In this document: positions 1 through 9,197 of the stretch, in pieces
Layout: every line of letters starts with the position of its first letter
Numbering within the stretch: position 1 is the stretch's first letter
Source: an uncultured Winogradskyella sp.
Lineage (GTDB): Bacteria > Bacteroidota > Bacteroidia > Flavobacteriales > Flavobacteriaceae
DNA: 64,000 bases
NCBI RefSeq assembly: GCF_947498005.1
Contig: NZ_CANMIW010000001.1
Span: forward strand, 620,001-684,000
Direction: 5' to 3'
Program-made: the position numbers and the translations under genes
Notes under the pieces: model-generated
What the model saw: the letters and a program-made list of their open reading frames with translations, nothing else
What the model was told of the DNA's origin: nothing
Database searches by the model: none

Positions 1-1298
1 AATGGTAATTTCATTGAAGTCGCTATAGAAATCAAGACACTGGCAACCATTAAATTTACGGCAGCTCTCACTAAATCAAAAGCCGGAATATCTTGTTCCT
101 TAACAATCACTTTAGGTTTTATAAATTGCTGATCTGACCAAACTTTATATTTATTTGGTAGCACTGCGTTAAGACTTTCTGAGATACCCATTGAAAATCT
201 AACGATACTTCGAGATAGGAAATTTGGTTCAAAACGTTCTTTTACATCATCTTGTCTTGATAAATCTACTGAGGTTTTTACAACAGCTTTTGCCTTACTA
301 GAAAACCAAAGTGTTAATACCATTATGAGTCCGGCAATTAATAAAAGATAGGGTTGTGTTTGTACAGGTTCGCCTAAAGCGGTCATTACATATTCAGTTG
401 GTTGAGCACCACTTGCAGACCATGCTTCGTAAGAGTTAAAAGCGGCAATAGGAACACCAATAAAATTAACTAAATCGTTACCTGCAAAAGCCACTGCTAA
501 TGCAAAAGTACCTACGACTATAATTACCGTATATATATTGGTTTTACTATACTTTATAAGTAAATATGATACTGCAGTAAGAACTAAAAAGCTGATGCCA
601 ATTAAAGCTATTGGATTTGTAGAAATTAATGACTTTATATCGTCATTCATAAAGCTTGCATTCTTAATCCCTTTAATAAGTATAAAATACAAAATTGAAG
701 AGGTTGCAATACCACTAAAAATTGCACCATACCAAGATGGTTTTTCTTGAAATTTAAAGGATAACAACAATCTAGAAGCATATTGAATAATGGCTCCAAC
801 GGAGAATGCTACAACAACGGACAGCAGTATTCCTAATATAATTTGAATCGCTTTGTCGTTATTGATATAAATTGATAAGTCAGTTATAGACTGTTCGCTA
901 TCAGCATAAATTTTAATTAAAGCGACAGCAACGGAAGCTCCTAATAATTCAAATACAATAGAAACTGTAGTGGAAGTAGGCATTCCGAGTGTGTTGAAAA
1001 AATCAAGAAGTAATATGTCTGTTAACATTACAGCCATAAAAATGACCATAATCTCATTGAACATAAATTCGCCAGGATTAAATATGCCTTTTCTGGCCAC
1101 TTCCATCATTCCACTAGAGGTCATTGCACCTACAGCAACACCAATACTAGCGACAATCATTATGGTTTTAAATGAAACAGCTTTAGATCCTATTGCAGAA
1201 TTTAAAAAGTTAACAGCGTCATTACTTACACCAACTACTAAATCTGCTATGGCTAAAAAAGCCAATGCAGCAAGCATATAGACATATAGGTTTTCCAT
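1..1298 (-). CDS. PiT-family inorganic phosphate permease (partial, C-terminus beyond window)
   Basis: Inner-membrane carrier expected to take up inorganic phosphate with a cation. The visible 432 codons start at an ATG at 1298 and stay open to the left edge. Residues 23-37 carry the family signature (GVSNDAVNFLNSAIG, equivalent of GANDVANA). At the window edge the second-half signature begins (DLVRAAVNLMVASVL, about residues 405-420), so both inverted halves are present. About eight hydrophobic segments surround a polar middle region. It is the last gene of a leftward group with the DUF2490 barrel and a small exported protein, 127 nt behind the former. Family assignment is firm; regulation by phosphate is only a guess, as no Pho-box was recognised. 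Confidence 0.9.
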   Translation of the reverse strand, partial: MENLYVYMLAALAFLAIADLVVGVSNDAVNFLNSAIGSKAVSFKTIMIVASIGVAVGAMTSSGMMEVARKGIFNPGEFMFNEIMVIFMAVMLTDILLLDFFNTLGMPTSTTVSIVFELLGASVAVALIKIYADSEQSITDLSIYINNDKAIQIILGILLSVVVAFSVGAIIQYASRLLLSFKFQEKPSWYGAIFSGIATSSILYFILIKGIKNASFMNDDIKSLISTNPIALIGISFLVLTAVSYLLIKYSKTNIYTVIIVVGTFALAVAFAGNDLVNFIGVPIAAFNSYEAWSASGAQPTEYVMTALGEPVQTQPYLLLIAGLIMVLTLWFSSKAKAVVKTSVDLSRQDDVKERFEPNFLSRSIVRFSMGISESLNAVLPNKYKVWSDQQFIKPKVIVKEQDIPAFDLVRAAVNLMVASVLISIATSMKLP

Positions 1299-1425
1299 TT
1301 AAAAGGATGCTAAAAATTGAACGCAAAGTACCGTTTTTATCTCTAAAATAATGTTATCTAATTGTTATTATTAAAAGTTGTCATTTCATCCAAATAAATT
1401 GAATTTTAACGACGAATTTTAGAAT

Positions 1426-2106
1426 TTATACCTTTAGAATATAAGATGTAAGAATAAATAATTTGTGTTCAGTATTAATGTTTAAAGCTTCAAATCGATA
1501 TTCAAAACCAAATTGAAATTTAGACTTTTTTGATAGAAGCCAACCCATTTGGTATGTAGCTCTATGATCTAATTCTGGTTTTAATTTAGAACTTGTACTA
1601 AGTAATCCTTCCATTGATGCTACCAGATAAGGCTCTCCAATATCTAGTTTTTCACCATTTAGCGGAAAATCTATAGCAAAACGGTAACGCGTGCGCAAAA
1701 TAGTAAGGTCTTTAAGAAAGCGTTGCTCAGTTCTAAATCTGTGGCCAAAACGAATAGCATTCTTTTTTTTGGTATAATTAAATTGTTGTACCAATCTAAG
1801 TTCGTCGCTTCCTTCATCTATAGATTCTCTTATTCTATATTGTATACCTAAGCTAAGACTGTGGTTATAATCTAAGGCAAGCGTAGAAAAATGAACTAAA
1901 TCTATTTGTCTATTTATAAAACTGAAGGACTCATCTTGATACAAATAATAACGACTTTTAATGGCAAAATTAGTCTTATATGTGCTATTAACTTTGTGGT
2001 TTATGGAAAAAGCGGTTTCGCCCAGTCCTTCAAAATCGTTTTGAGAATTAAGGTTTAGACCTAATAAAATTATATGTAGTAAAAGTACTTTTTTAATAGA
2101 GTACAT
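1426..2106 (-). CDS. DUF2490 family outer-membrane beta-barrel protein
   Basis: A 226-residue protein with an N-terminal signal peptide (residues 1-21, ending LNLNSQ) followed by alternating hydrophobic and polar strands with many Tyr and Arg residues, ending in a strand with an aromatic/hydrophobic C-terminus (FILTSYILKV). This matches the DUF2490 family of small Bacteroidota outer-membrane barrels, whose role is unknown. Its start overlaps the preceding gene by 14 nt, so the two are probably translated together, and the phosphate permease follows. The barrel could be a porin-like partner of the permease, but only position suggests this. Confidence 0.7.
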   Translation of the reverse strand: MYSIKKVLLLHIILLGLNLNSQNDFEGLGETAFSINHKVNSTYKTNFAIKSRYYLYQDESFSFINRQIDLVHFSTLALDYNHSLSLGIQYRIRESIDEGSDELRLVQQFNYTKKKNAIRFGHRFRTEQRFLKDLTILRTRYRFAIDFPLNGEKLDIGEPYLVASMEGLLSTSSKLKPELDHRATYQMGWLLSKKSKFQFGFEYRFEALNINTEHKLFILTSYILKV

Positions 2107-2698
2107 GCTCGTAAGATGATGGCTTTAAGATTCTATACTTTAAAAATTCACCTTTGTTATTAAAAGTGAATTCTCTTGTGTCTTTTCCTTTATTTGATTT
2201 TACTTCCGCAATTATTTCGTAATTAGGTAAGACGTTTGTTTCGTTTTGTAGAAGGTTATTTACAAAGTTTAAGCGATCAAAGTCTGTAGTATAAACAAAT
2301 TGCTTTTGAATTTTAATGAATTTATGCTTGAGATAAGTTTGAGATAGGTGTGATTCAATTTTTCCTTTGGTCAAAGGATTGATTGCTCTTAATTGAGCTA
2401 CAACTTCAATATCCTCAATTTTTCCTTCTTCAGAAAATTCTAGACTGTAACGTTTTTTATTGAATTTAAATTTAAGTTCAAAACTGCGTTTGCTGCCATC
2501 AGTTTCCAAAAAGTATTTTAAACGTCTACATTTTTCAGGTAAATTTTTAATGACTTCTTGAGCCAATTCAGGGAAACTAGACAATTTAATCCGTGTTTCT
2601 TTTTCGTTTTTTGTTTGACCAAAAGCTGAATGATTAAATAAAATAAAGCAGGTCACCATCAGTATCGATCTTGCTAGCATGTTGTCAACGGTTATCAT
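2093..2698 (-). CDS. exported protein of unknown function, possibly PepSY-like
   Basis: No confident family match. The reading frame is open up to a TTG at 2734, but that codon lies inside a promoter-like box (2732-2739), so I place the start at ATG 2698 (201 residues); ATG 2680 is equally possible and gives a cleaner signal peptide (MLARSILMVTCF..., cleavage near AFGQ). The mature part has repeated alternation of charged and aromatic residues (FELKFKFNKKRYSLEFSEEG, then GKDTREFTFNNKGEFLKYRI), reminiscent of PepSY-like periplasmic domains. It is the first gene of the group with the DUF2490 barrel and phosphate permease. Confidence 0.6.
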   Translation of the reverse strand: MITVDNMLARSILMVTCFILFNHSAFGQTKNEKETRIKLSSFPELAQEVIKNLPEKCRRLKYFLETDGSKRSFELKFKFNKKRYSLEFSEEGKIEDIEVVAQLRAINPLTKGKIESHLSQTYLKHKFIKIQKQFVYTTDFDRLNFVNNLLQNETNVLPNYEIIAEVKSNKGKDTREFTFNNKGEFLKYRILKPSSYEHVLY

Positions 2699-2731
2699 GG
2701 TTATTGTACTTTTATTAATTATTAATGATTT

Positions 2732-2739
2732 CAAAATTA
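2732..2739 (-). promoter_or_regulatory. -7 promoter box for the 2698 gene
   Basis: On the minus strand the sequence reads TAATTTTG, an exact match to the Bacteroidota -7 consensus TANNTTTG. No TTG -33 element is found at the right spacing. The implied RNA start near 2726 argues against the TTG start codon at 2734 and for ATG 2698 or 2680. Confidence 0.4.
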
Positions 2740-2856
2740 GTGTTTTTTATAAAATTCATCTTTTAATATGAGACGGATTGTTAATCTTAGTGGCATTTTA
2801 AATTATTGATAATCAGACATTAATGATTCTAATGTTAATATAATGTTATGTAAATG

Positions 2857-2887
2857 TTGTTCAAATGTAAAATTAATGTTATATTTG
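2857..2887 (+). promoter_or_regulatory. promoter of the MORN-repeat gene
   Basis: A TTG at 2857-2859 and TATATTTG at 2880-2887 are separated by 20 nt, matching the Bacteroidota TTG-N17-23-TANNTTTG promoter. The start codon follows 32 nt later behind an A-rich leader without Shine-Dalgarno. Confidence 0.6.
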
Positions 2888-2919
2888 TAAAGTAAATATT
2901 AAATTAAACCCAAATAGAT

Positions 2920-3279
2920 ATGAAAAATTTAGTAATGATATTAGTGATGCTAAGTGTAAGCTTCACATACGCTCAAGATAAAAATGAAACAAAATTAGAA
3001 AAGAAAGGCGATTTAACTATTGCTACCTATTATCACGAAAGTGGAGAAGTATCTCAAACGGGTGCTTTTGATTCAGATGGTAAATTACAAGGTGAATGGA
3101 CTAGCTTTGATGTTGATGGGAATAAAGTAACGGTTGGTACTTACGAAGCAGGAAAAAAAGTTGGTAAGTGGTTCTTCTGGGAAGGTGATTCTTTAAAGGA
3201 AGTTGACTATATCGATTCTCGTGTTGTGAATATTAACAAATGGGACAACAAAACTAAAGTGGCTATTAGAAATAGATAG
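2920..3279 (+). CDS. small exported MORN-repeat protein (YwqK-like)
   Basis: A 119-residue protein with a signal peptide (residues 1-19, MKNLVMILVMLSVSFTYAQ). The mature part holds about three MORN-type repeats of the G-x-W/Y-x-x-F/Y-x-x-x-G form: YYHESGEVSQTGAF, GKLQGEWTSFDVDGN and GKKVGKWFFWEGDSLKEV. Such proteins are often labelled YwqK-family antitoxins, but no toxin gene is near, and in Bacteroidota they are mostly exported proteins of unknown role. It has its own promoter upstream and a strong terminator right after it, so it is a single-gene unit. Confidence 0.75.
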   Translation: MKNLVMILVMLSVSFTYAQDKNETKLEKKGDLTIATYYHESGEVSQTGAFDSDGKLQGEWTSFDVDGNKVTVGTYEAGKKVGKWFFWEGDSLKEVDYIDSRVVNINKWDNKTKVAIRNR

Positions 3280-3299
3280 TTAATAGATTACATAAAAAT

Positions 3300-3332
3300 A
3301 AAAGGCTTTCTGATTTTCAGAAAGCCTTTTTT
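3300..3332. terminator. bidirectional terminator between MORN gene and TonB receptor
   Basis: Perfect 14-bp stem (3300-3313 with 3317-3330) with a 3-nt TTT loop, followed by Ts on the plus strand and a T-rich tract on the minus strand. It serves the two convergent genes. Confidence 0.85.
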
Positions 3333-3360
3333 GCTTTTAGGAATTATGTGTTCTTAAACC

Positions 3361-6186
3361 TTAGAATTTAAAAGAATAACCTAAAGATATTTCTGTGCCT
3401 GGATCTCTTAATGAGAATGTTTGATTAGATGCTTTGTATGACTCGTATTCACTTAATCTTTCGCTACCTAAGATATTAGTAACTTTTAAGTCAATAGAAG
3501 ATTTTTTACTTTCTCCTAATGTCTTATTAAACGTAAAGTTTAAACTATTAAAAGATTGCGTATATACATCTGGTACTAAACCAATACCAACAACTTCTAA
3601 AGTTGGGCCTTGTACATTAAAAAATAAACCAGTCTGTAAACCTAAATCTGAATTGTTATAGTCTAAGCCAAGATTAATTAAAAAAGGTGCTTGCCCTTGT
3701 AAATCTCTTTCTCTTTCTACAGTTTCTCCATCTCTAGCAGCAAGTGTTCTACTTTCAAATTCACCATCAGACATCGTTAATTCAGACGTCATGAATGAAA
3801 TATTAGCGTTTAATTTCAAATTATTTAAACCTTCAGATAAGAAACCTAATCGTTGTCTTAATTCAAACTCAATACCATATACTTTAGCGTTTCCTAAGTT
3901 ATCTACTGTAATTTGAGTTGGTGCTTGTAAAAAGAATGATTGCTCGATAGGATCAGTAAGATCTTTATAGAAACCACTAACAGCAAACATTTGTCCATTT
4001 TCACCAAAGCGTTCAAATCTTACATCAAAATTATTAACATACGTTGGAGCTAAATCAATATTACCAATAAATAAACGACTTGTAATAGGATCAAAAATTT
4101 GTGCCACAGAAGCCTCTTTAAAAGAAGGTCTTGCTGTTGTTCTACCATATGATGCTCGTAAGTTAATATCATCATTTAAAGCATATATTAAATTGGCAGA
4201 TGGAAAAACATCAAACTCATCTAAAATAGGTTTTCTATCATAAACAATTGTATTGTTTTGACCTGTGTAATAAGAGCTGAAATATTCAGTTCTTACACCT
4301 AATACTGTTTTTAATTTTTCTGAAAGATTAAATTCAGTAGAGAAATAAGTCGCTCCAATAGTTTGCTCACCTTCATAAGCATCGTTAGCATTAAATTGAT
4401 CTCCAAAAACTAAAAATGTACCATTATCTGTAGTAGGATTCCAAATATTGTTAGGGTTTAATAATTGGTCAACATCTCCACTTGCTATAAAAGCGTCATC
4501 ACCAGCAATATTAAATGTATAATCATCAATGCTAAAGTCTCTAAATTTATACGTGTAAGCACCTCCAAATTTAATCTTTGCACCACGACCAAATAACTCT
4601 ATGTTTTTGTCTAGGTCTACTTTGCCAGACCAGCTTTCTTCAATTAAATTTCTCCAAAGTTGAATTGGAAACGTAGAGGCAGATGGACTAATAAATGAAT
4701 CACCATTATCAGCTTGCTGTAAAGGCGTAATTCTATGATCTTTATCCATTACTTTAGAAAACGTAGGTGCTATTTTCCATTCTAAATTCATTGGGTTTTC
4801 TTTATCACTTAAGCGATGCGTCCCAGAAAATAAAAGGTTTGTTACAGAACGTTCTGTATAGGTAATGGCATTTTTAGTTAAAGGTTCTAAACCTCCACCA
4901 ACAGCATCTTGAGATATAATCTGATCATAAAAACCAGCACTAGATTCTCCATTTTGAATATGTAAAAAGTTAACCTTATATTTAGATAAATCTGTTTTAT
5001 AAGTTAAACCTAACATACCATTCATAATAACGTTGTTAGTTCCTTCTGCTCCTTTTGAATCAAATACTGAGCTTAATTCATTGTTTCCAGAATCAGCAAA
5101 ATTCTTTACAAAAGCACCATCTTCTCTATTTTTATAAAACGTAGTTTCATTTTTATAAGAGAAAGACGCTAAATAACCTATTTTGTTATCACCTAAGTCG
5201 TACTGATTTCCGAGTGTAAACCCAAAATCAAAGTTCATTCCGCTAGTTTGTTGTTTAGCTCTAAGTTCTTTAGAAAATCTATCAGTTAACGTCGTTAATA
5301 GTAATCTATTTTCAAAAGTACCAGGTATTTGTTGGTATCTGTGAATAGGTAAACTTCTTGTACCATCATCATATCCAAAAATATCTGTATCACTTCCGGT
5401 AGAGGTTAAATAGTTGTTGTTGAAGTGCATATCTGGATTGTAACCCATTCCTAATGACAACGTATATTCTGCTCTAGAAGGGAAATCTTTAGTTACAATA
5501 TTTACGAGTCCACCAGTAAAATCTGAAGGATATTCAGCAGATGCAGATTTTATAACGATTACATTTTCTAAAATATTAGTAGGAAATAAATCCATCTGAA
5601 TTGTATTTCTATCTGGATCTAAACCAGGAATATCAATACCATTTAAAATCGATTTAGTGTAACGGTCACCTAATCCACGCACGTAAACATACTTACCACC
5701 TTGGATAGAAACACCAGGTACGCTTTTTACAGCACTTGCAACATTACTTGCACCAGAGTTTTTAATGGCTTGTGCAGAAATACCATCCATAACTACTACA
5801 GATTTTTTCTGTAAGTTAAGTACGGCACTTTCAGTATTTCGTTTTGTAGACGTTGTAATTACTACTGTGTCTAAAGAGTTAGTTTCTAATAGAATATCTA
5901 ATATAACCGTTTCTCCATTTTTTATAACAACATCAGTAACTTCTTTAGTTGTGTAACCAACAAATGAAAATACTAGAGTATATGTACCCTCTTCTAATTC
6001 TAATTGGTATTTTCCGTCAAAATCAGAACTAATTCCAATTGATGTTCCTTTTACCAATACATTAGTAAAGGCCATTGGCTCACTAAATTCATCATCAATA
6101 ATAGTACCCGTAACTATACCTTGTGCAAAGGAAAAAAATGTAGCTAGAAAGAAAACAAAAACTAAAGCTTTTTGTATATTTTTCAT
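3361..6186 (-). CDS. TonB-dependent outer-membrane receptor with carboxypeptidase-regulatory N-domain
   Basis: A 941-residue transporter expected to import an unknown ligand across the outer membrane using ExbB/ExbD/TonB. The chosen start, ATG 6186, gives a signal peptide (MKNIQKALVFVFFLATFFSFAQ); an in-frame ATG at 6207 lies inside a hairpin and adds seven residues before the signal, so I reject it. Then come a CarboxypepD_reg-like domain (about residues 25-110), a plug domain with VPGVSIQGGKYVYVRGLGD and NILENVIVIKSASAEYP, and a large beta-barrel ending in an aromatic residue (GYSFKF). It is not followed by a SusD gene; instead a beta-helix lipoprotein gene lies immediately upstream, so this is not a SusCD glycan locus. 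Confidence 0.9.
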   Translation of the reverse strand: MKNIQKALVFVFFLATFFSFAQGIVTGTIIDDEFSEPMAFTNVLVKGTSIGISSDFDGKYQLELEEGTYTLVFSFVGYTTKEVTDVVIKNGETVILDILLETNSLDTVVITTSTKRNTESAVLNLQKKSVVVMDGISAQAIKNSGASNVASAVKSVPGVSIQGGKYVYVRGLGDRYTKSILNGIDIPGLDPDRNTIQMDLFPTNILENVIVIKSASAEYPSDFTGGLVNIVTKDFPSRAEYTLSLGMGYNPDMHFNNNYLTSTGSDTDIFGYDDGTRSLPIHRYQQIPGTFENRLLLTTLTDRFSKELRAKQQTSGMNFDFGFTLGNQYDLGDNKIGYLASFSYKNETTFYKNREDGAFVKNFADSGNNELSSVFDSKGAEGTNNVIMNGMLGLTYKTDLSKYKVNFLHIQNGESSAGFYDQIISQDAVGGGLEPLTKNAITYTERSVTNLLFSGTHRLSDKENPMNLEWKIAPTFSKVMDKDHRITPLQQADNGDSFISPSASTFPIQLWRNLIEESWSGKVDLDKNIELFGRGAKIKFGGAYTYKFRDFSIDDYTFNIAGDDAFIASGDVDQLLNPNNIWNPTTDNGTFLVFGDQFNANDAYEGEQTIGATYFSTEFNLSEKLKTVLGVRTEYFSSYYTGQNNTIVYDRKPILDEFDVFPSANLIYALNDDINLRASYGRTTARPSFKEASVAQIFDPITSRLFIGNIDLAPTYVNNFDVRFERFGENGQMFAVSGFYKDLTDPIEQSFFLQAPTQITVDNLGNAKVYGIEFELRQRLGFLSEGLNNLKLNANISFMTSELTMSDGEFESRTLAARDGETVERERDLQGQAPFLINLGLDYNNSDLGLQTGLFFNVQGPTLEVVGIGLVPDVYTQSFNSLNFTFNKTLGESKKSSIDLKVTNILGSERLSEYESYKASNQTFSLRDPGTEISLGYSFKF

Positions 6187-6201
6187 ATTAATATTTAAAT
6201 A

Positions 6202-6230
6202 GCCCATCGACTAATAAATAATCGATGGGC
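6202..6230 (-). promoter_or_regulatory. intercistronic hairpin between lipoprotein and TonB receptor
   Basis: Nine perfect, GC-rich base pairs (6202-6210 with 6222-6230) enclose an 11-nt loop. There is no clean T-run downstream on the minus strand, so it is probably not a full terminator. It lies just upstream of the receptor start and could stabilise the 3' end of the lipoprotein message or reduce read-through. Confidence 0.55.
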
Positions 6231-6249
6231 AAAAAGTTAATTGTGATTT

Positions 6250-7521
6250 TTAGAAGCCTAAACCTGCAGCAGTATTTGCGTATGTCCAGCTTAAGTTTGA
6301 AGTCGTAGCTCCTACAGTTTGAGAACCTGCTGTTACAGCCGTAGCAGTAGAACCAAATCCAGTTACCGTTACTGTTTCTGCTTTGTTAACAAAAATATCA
6401 GCAGCAGTAGCAACACCTGTTGGTAAAACTATTTCCCAAGCTCCAAATGTGATTAAACCATCGTTGTAATTAGTAGCAACACCATCGTTGTCTAATTCTA
6501 CATCAGATGAATCTTTAAATCCGTATGCAAAAATGTTACTTGTTGTTCCCATTGCGTTACTTCTATAATCAGCGTACTCACCATTTTCTGTAACTGTGTT
6601 ACCAATGATAGTTGCATTTTGTAAAGTAAATGAACCAGTAGCAGTTCCTTCAGGACCATCAATTTCAAAAGCATGATCAGAATAATCTCCTAATACAACA
6701 ACAGCATTATCAATAGTGCCAGAATAAGCTTGGTCAATATCTAAAGCATCATCACCTTGAGCCCATACTAATAAATTAGAAGCATCAACAGTTCCACCGA
6801 AAAATTCAATACCGTCATCTACGTTTCCAACAACTTCTATATTGTTAATTACAGTACCAGAACCTACACCACCAAGTGTTAATCCATTAATTTCGTTTCC
6901 TTCTCCAATTAATGCACCACCATGACGAATAGAGATGTATTGCAAAACACCAGAGCTATCAGCAGCATCAGAACCGCCATAAAGTCCAAATGTATCAGCA
7001 GCAGGAATTCCTTCAATTTGAGCTTCAGTAATATCACCAGAAAAAGAACATGGTGCATAACCTAATACAATTAATCCACCCCAAAGACCTCTGTCATTTT
7101 CATCTAAGTTTGTACCTGCAGTTTCACCACAAGAAATATCATCACTAGTAGATGTAAAAATAATTGGTTGGTCAGCAGTACCTTGTGCATTTAATGTTGC
7201 ACCTCTAGCCACGATTAAAGCAGAAGCTAAAGAACCAGTACCAGCAGAACCTTTAATAATTGTACCAGGATTAATTGTTAAAGTAACACCTTCACTTACA
7301 ACCACTTTTTGGTTTAATTGGTAAATGTTATCAGCAGTCCATGTTGTACTTTCTGTAATAGCACCTGTAACTGCAACGATTGGACAATCTACTGTTCCAC
7401 CACCATTATCGTTAATGTATATTGTAGTTTCTTCTATTATTATAGGAGTATCATCATCTTTAAAACAGCTAGTAAATACTAGTGAAGAAGCGATTAAAGT
7501 AATTAAAAGTAATTTTTTCAT
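6250..7521 (-). CDS. surface lipoprotein with parallel beta-helix repeats
   Basis: A 423-residue lipoprotein: signal peptide with lipobox ending in Cys19 (SLVFTSCFKDDD). The acidic residues after the Cys resemble the lipoprotein export signal that sends Bacteroidota lipoproteins to the cell surface. The rest is rich in Gly, Thr, Val and Asn in short repeating strands (ALIVARGATLNAQG, GLWGGLIVLGYAP, VGNVDDGIEFFGGTVDASN), typical of a parallel beta-helix. Cysteines at SCG and APCS might form a disulfide. It sits directly upstream of the TonB receptor with only a hairpin between, so it is probably the ligand-capturing partner of that receptor. The ligand is unknown. Confidence 0.75.
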   Translation of the reverse strand: MKKLLLITLIASSLVFTSCFKDDDTPIIIEETTIYINDNGGGTVDCPIVAVTGAITESTTWTADNIYQLNQKVVVSEGVTLTINPGTIIKGSAGTGSLASALIVARGATLNAQGTADQPIIFTSTSDDISCGETAGTNLDENDRGLWGGLIVLGYAPCSFSGDITEAQIEGIPAADTFGLYGGSDAADSSGVLQYISIRHGGALIGEGNEINGLTLGGVGSGTVINNIEVVGNVDDGIEFFGGTVDASNLLVWAQGDDALDIDQAYSGTIDNAVVVLGDYSDHAFEIDGPEGTATGSFTLQNATIIGNTVTENGEYADYRSNAMGTTSNIFAYGFKDSSDVELDNDGVATNYNDGLITFGAWEIVLPTGVATAADIFVNKAETVTVTGFGSTATAVTAGSQTVGATTSNLSWTYANTAAGLGF

Positions 7522-7565
7522 GAGTAAAAATTTATTGTTCAGTTTGATTTGTTCATTTTACGCTG

Positions 7566-7593
7566 CAAAGAAACTATCATTACTTTGTTTCAA
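7566..7593 (-). promoter_or_regulatory. candidate promoter of the lipoprotein-receptor operon
   Basis: On the minus strand a TTG (7593-7591) lies 17 nt before TTTCTTTG (7573-7566), which differs from TANNTTTG at one position. It leaves a leader of about 40 nt before the start codon at 7521. Confidence 0.4.
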
Positions 7594-7771
7594 GGTTATA
7601 TAAAAATTAATGATTTGTCACTAAAAGGTTAGTTTATTGTTAGCTAAATATTAAGCGAATTTATATTAAGGAAACAATGGCTTAACATTGAAAATTTTAG
7701 CATCTAACTTTGTATTAAATAATCGATTGTATAGCAATTTATTTATCTTGCATCTATCTAAGACTATAACT

Positions 7772-9109
7772 ATGAATTGGGAACAATTACTGTCCTTAAA
7801 ACGCTTTGGCGACACTAACAAAAGATTAAGAAAAGAACAAGATGAAACACGTTTAGGGTTTGAGGTAGATTATGATAGAATTATATTTTCTTCTGAATTT
7901 AGAGGTCTACAAGATAAAACTCAAGTTGTGCCTTTATCAAAAACCGATTTTGTTCATACCAGATTAACACATAGTCTTGAGGTCAGTGTTGTAGGAAGGT
8001 CGTTAGGACGCAAGGTTGGGCAAATGTTATTAAAGAAACATCCGCATTTAGCTAGTGTACACGGTTATACAATGAATGATTTTGGTGCTATTGTAGCTGC
8101 AGCCGCTTTAGCTCATGATATAGGTAATCCTCCTTTTGGTCATTCTGGCGAAAAAGCCATTGGTGCTTATTTTAAAGAAGGAGATGGTGCAGATTTCAAA
8201 AGCTTTTTAACAGATAAAGAATACCAAGATTTATGTGACTTTGAAGGAAATGCTAACGGATTTAAGATTTTAACCGAAAGTAGAGAAGGTCGTGAAGGTG
8301 GATTGAGATTGAGTTATGCAACCTTAGGAGCTTTTACAAAATACCCAAAAGAATCCTTACCCAAAAAGCCAAGTGCTCATATAGTAGATAAGAAATATGG
8401 GTTTTTTCAGAGTGAAAAGCAAATGTTTGAAGATGTAGTAACGGAATTAGGTTTAACAAAACGCAGTGAAAATAATTTGAGTTATCAACGTCATCCTTTA
8501 GCGTTTTTGGTAGAGGCTGCGGATGATATCTGTTATACAATTATTGATTTTGAAGATGGTATTAACCTTGGATTAATTCAAGAAGAATACGCGTTAGAAT
8601 ATTTAATTAATTTAGTTAGAGACAGTATTAAAACCGAAAATTATAATGCTTTAAGAACAACTGAGGATAGAATTAGTTATTTAAGAGCATTAGCAATTGG
8701 TAGATTAATTAATGAAGCTGCTTCACTGTTTATGGAACATGAAGAGCGCATTTTAGCAGGTAAATTTGAAACAGCATTATTAGATGTTAGTCAATATAAA
8801 GCCCAAATAAAAGATATAATTAATATTAGTATTAAAAATGTATATCAATCTAAGGACGTTATAAATAAGGAAATTGCAGGCTACGAAATTTTAAATCAGC
8901 TTTTGGTAGCTTACGGTAAGATGGCATTTCGTTATTTTGATGGCAACATCACTAATTACGACAAGCTGCTTTTAAATAGCCTTCCTGAAACTATTAAATT
9001 AGGCACTGATTCTTTGTATAATAATCTTCTGGCGATTTGCCTTTATATTTCAAAATTATCAGACACTAATGCGATGTTATTACATAAGAAATTGAAAGGT
9101 CAAATTTAA
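7772..9109 (+). CDS. dgt: deoxyguanosinetriphosphate triphosphohydrolase-like dNTPase (HD domain)
   Basis: Hydrolyses dNTPs to the nucleoside and triphosphate, limiting the dNTP pool. I choose ATG 7772 (445 residues, starting MNWEQLLSLKRFGD); the longer frame begins with a TTG at 7688 and its extra 28 residues look non-coding. HD-domain metal ligands are visible: His in HTRLTHSLEVS, the HD pair in ALAHDIGNPPFGHSGEKA, and Asp in EAADDICYTIIDFEDG. The tract IIFSSEFRGLQDKTQVVPL is the usual conserved N-terminal part. Length fits the cytosolic family. It is a single gene divergent from the lipoprotein operon. Confidence 0.9.
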   Translation: MNWEQLLSLKRFGDTNKRLRKEQDETRLGFEVDYDRIIFSSEFRGLQDKTQVVPLSKTDFVHTRLTHSLEVSVVGRSLGRKVGQMLLKKHPHLASVHGYTMNDFGAIVAAAALAHDIGNPPFGHSGEKAIGAYFKEGDGADFKSFLTDKEYQDLCDFEGNANGFKILTESREGREGGLRLSYATLGAFTKYPKESLPKKPSAHIVDKKYGFFQSEKQMFEDVVTELGLTKRSENNLSYQRHPLAFLVEAADDICYTIIDFEDGINLGLIQEEYALEYLINLVRDSIKTENYNALRTTEDRISYLRALAIGRLINEAASLFMEHEERILAGKFETALLDVSQYKAQIKDIINISIKNVYQSKDVINKEIAGYEILNQLLVAYGKMAFRYFDGNITNYDKLLLNSLPETIKLGTDSLYNNLLAICLYISKLSDTNAMLLHKKLKGQI

Positions 9110-9197
9110 CAGAAAGTGCATTTCATCGAATAAATTTGTTTTTTAGCGATAAATAGTTTTAATTTACCTGATATTCAAGCTATTAAAAAACCTACTT

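Noticed and set aside
538..1281. Plus-strand frames at 538-750 and 970-1281
   Set aside because: They are antisense to the phosphate permease, whose frame is open and conserved.
2920..3279. YwqK antitoxin role for the MORN-repeat protein
   Set aside because: It has an export signal and no toxin gene nearby.
7688..7771. Upstream TTG start for the dNTPase
   Set aside because: The added 28 residues lack family similarity and cover the likely promoter; ATG 7772 fits the family N-terminus.
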